Of a DNA stretch of 29,365 bases, positions 28,546 through 29,365 are shown in pieces. The DNA is from Deltaproteobacteria bacterium (GTDB lineage Bacteria > Desulfobacterota > Desulfobaccia > Desulfobaccales > 0-14-0-80-60-11): assembly GCA_016874945.1 (NCBI GenBank), contig VGSO01000004.1:1-29365 (forward strand), written 5' to 3'. The notes below the pieces were generated by a model. It was not told the origin of the DNA and ran no database searches. It saw nothing but the letters and a program-made list of their open reading frames with translations. Within the stretch, counting starts at the first letter, position 1. Each line of letters opens with the position of its first letter. Both the position numbers and the translations under genes were made by a program.

Positions 28546-29304
28546 ATGCACCAATGTCCCCGATGCGGCCTGGAGTTGGACCCCGGCAGAGAAACCTGTC
28601 CCCAATGCGGCGGTCCGTTAGAGCCCGGGCTTTCCTGGCAACCTGGGCAACCCTGGACCTCCCGGAGCGGCCCCTTGCCCATGGGCGAATATCTGAAGCA
28701 GGGCTGGGAGTTGTTCAAGCAGTATCCCTGGGGGTTCGTGGGGTTCACCATCTTTTTTCTTATGGTGCAGGTGGTGCTGCACCGCATCGGCTCCGTGGGA
28801 GGGCTGATCGGTTTAATCATTAACACCCCCCTAGCCATGGCCTACTTTGTGGTGAGCGTCCGGTTGCTCCAGGGTCATACCCCCGCGTCCCGGGACTTTT
28901 TTACGGGCTTCCAGTTCCTGGGGCCGCTCCTGTTGATGACCCTGGTGAGCTCGGCGCTTGTGATCATCGGGCTGATATTGCTTTTGGCGCCTGGGATCTA
29001 TCTTATGGTGAGCTACCTCTTCGCCTCCATCCTGATTGTGGACCGGCGCCTGAACTTCTGGCAGGCCCTGGAGACCAGCCGCCGCACCCTGCACCCCCGT
29101 TGGTTCAGTTTCTTTGCCTTCTTCCTGGTGATTATCCTCATTAACCTGGGCGGCGCGCTCCTGTTGGGGCTGGGCCTGCTGGTCACCATCCCCTTCACCA
29201 CCTGCGCCTGGACCGTCGCTTATGCGGACATTTTTGGGTTGCAGTCGGACTACTCGGGAAGTGTTCCCCGACTTAGGGACCAGGGACCAGGGAATAGGGA
29301 ATAG
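28546..29304 (+). CDS. Zinc-ribbon integral membrane protein
   Basis: The 252-residue product starts with a zinc ribbon (CPRCGLELDPGRETCPQCGG, about residues 4-23). A linker follows, then a polytopic membrane domain with about five to six hydrophobic segments (e.g. FVGFTIFFLMVQVVL, LLLMTLVSSALVIIGLILLL, FFAFFLVIILINLGGALLLG). ASILIVDRRLNFWQALETSR before the last segments resembles DUF975/GlpQ-membrane-domain-like proteins of unknown role. ATG 28546 has AAAGGAG 7 bases upstream, so I prefer it to TTG 28540. The last nine or so residues (LRDQGPGNRE) and the TAG stop are encoded by the heptamer array at 29274-29350, so the natural C-terminus may have been replaced. Confidence 0.75.
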   Translation: MHQCPRCGLELDPGRETCPQCGGPLEPGLSWQPGQPWTSRSGPLPMGEYLKQGWELFKQYPWGFVGFTIFFLMVQVVLHRIGSVGGLIGLIINTPLAMAYFVVSVRLLQGHTPASRDFFTGFQFLGPLLLMTLVSSALVIIGLILLLAPGIYLMVSYLFASILIVDRRLNFWQALETSRRTLHPRWFSFFAFFLVIILINLGGALLLGLGLLVTIPFTTCAWTVAYADIFGLQSDYSGSVPRLRDQGPGNRE

Positions 29305-29350
29305 GGACCAGGGAATAGGGAATAGGGAATAGGGAATAGGGAATAGGGAA
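29274..29350. repeat. Heptamer array (TAGGGAA/CAGGGAC), 11 units
   Basis: Eleven in-phase units occur: TAGGGAC, CAGGGAC, CAGGGAA, TAGGGAA, TAGGGAC, CAGGGAA, then TAGGGAA five times. It overlaps the 3' end of the membrane-protein gene and supplies its TAG stop. The sequence then changes to GCTGACAGCTTTCAG at the window end. Confidence 0.95.
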
Positions 29351-29365
29351 GCTGACAGCTTTCAG

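Overview
The window is a GC-rich bacterial chromosome segment. Gene content (DnaJ-family chaperone, UvrB, YggT/YggU, FtsH, an ScpB-type methylmalonyl-CoA decarboxylase) is that of a Gram-negative bacterium, and the general look (GC-rich proteins, hairpin and short tandem repeats in nearly every spacer) fits Desulfobacterota. That placement is an inference with low to moderate confidence.

Layout. Positions 1-4700 are host DNA: uvrB on the + strand, bracketed by two copies of a small terminal-inverted-repeat element, then dnaJ, yggU and yggT on the - strand. Positions 4712-24382 hold one long - strand block of 21 phage-type genes. Read in transcription order it runs: small HTH protein, terminase small and large subunits, Mu gp29-type portal, lipoprotein, Mu I-type protease/scaffold, cement-like protein, Mu gpT-type capsid, a small beta protein, gp36- and gp37-type connectors, tail tube, two overlapping chaperone-like genes, a very short tape measure, a small distal tail protein, two large tail-tip proteins sharing a duplicated domain, a fibre-like protein, a 54-residue holin-like protein and a membrane/coiled-coil protein. 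Host genes resume at ftsH (25323-27197, +), followed by scpB (-) and a zinc-ribbon membrane protein (+).

The block combines a Mu-type head with a non-contractile tail: there is no sheath gene. Host genes flank it on both sides, so it appears to be complete inside the window. I see no integrase, transposase, replication gene, Mu-type repressor or peptidoglycan hydrolase. Its spacers also carry the same heptanucleotide repeat arrays as the host spacers. These facts suggest an old, resident, possibly domesticated particle cluster resembling a gene transfer agent, rather than an active prophage.

The second unusual layer is the repeats. At least a dozen spacers carry arrays of degenerate 7-base units whose sequence changes along the array while the 7-base phase is kept. 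Several of these arrays supply the stop codon of the adjacent gene. Other families are a TIR element inserted inside a G-rich hairpin, GGTGCGT/ACGCACC palindromes, CCCAAGCT/AGCTTGGG palindromes, and exact 20-base direct repeats on either side of the tail-tube gene.
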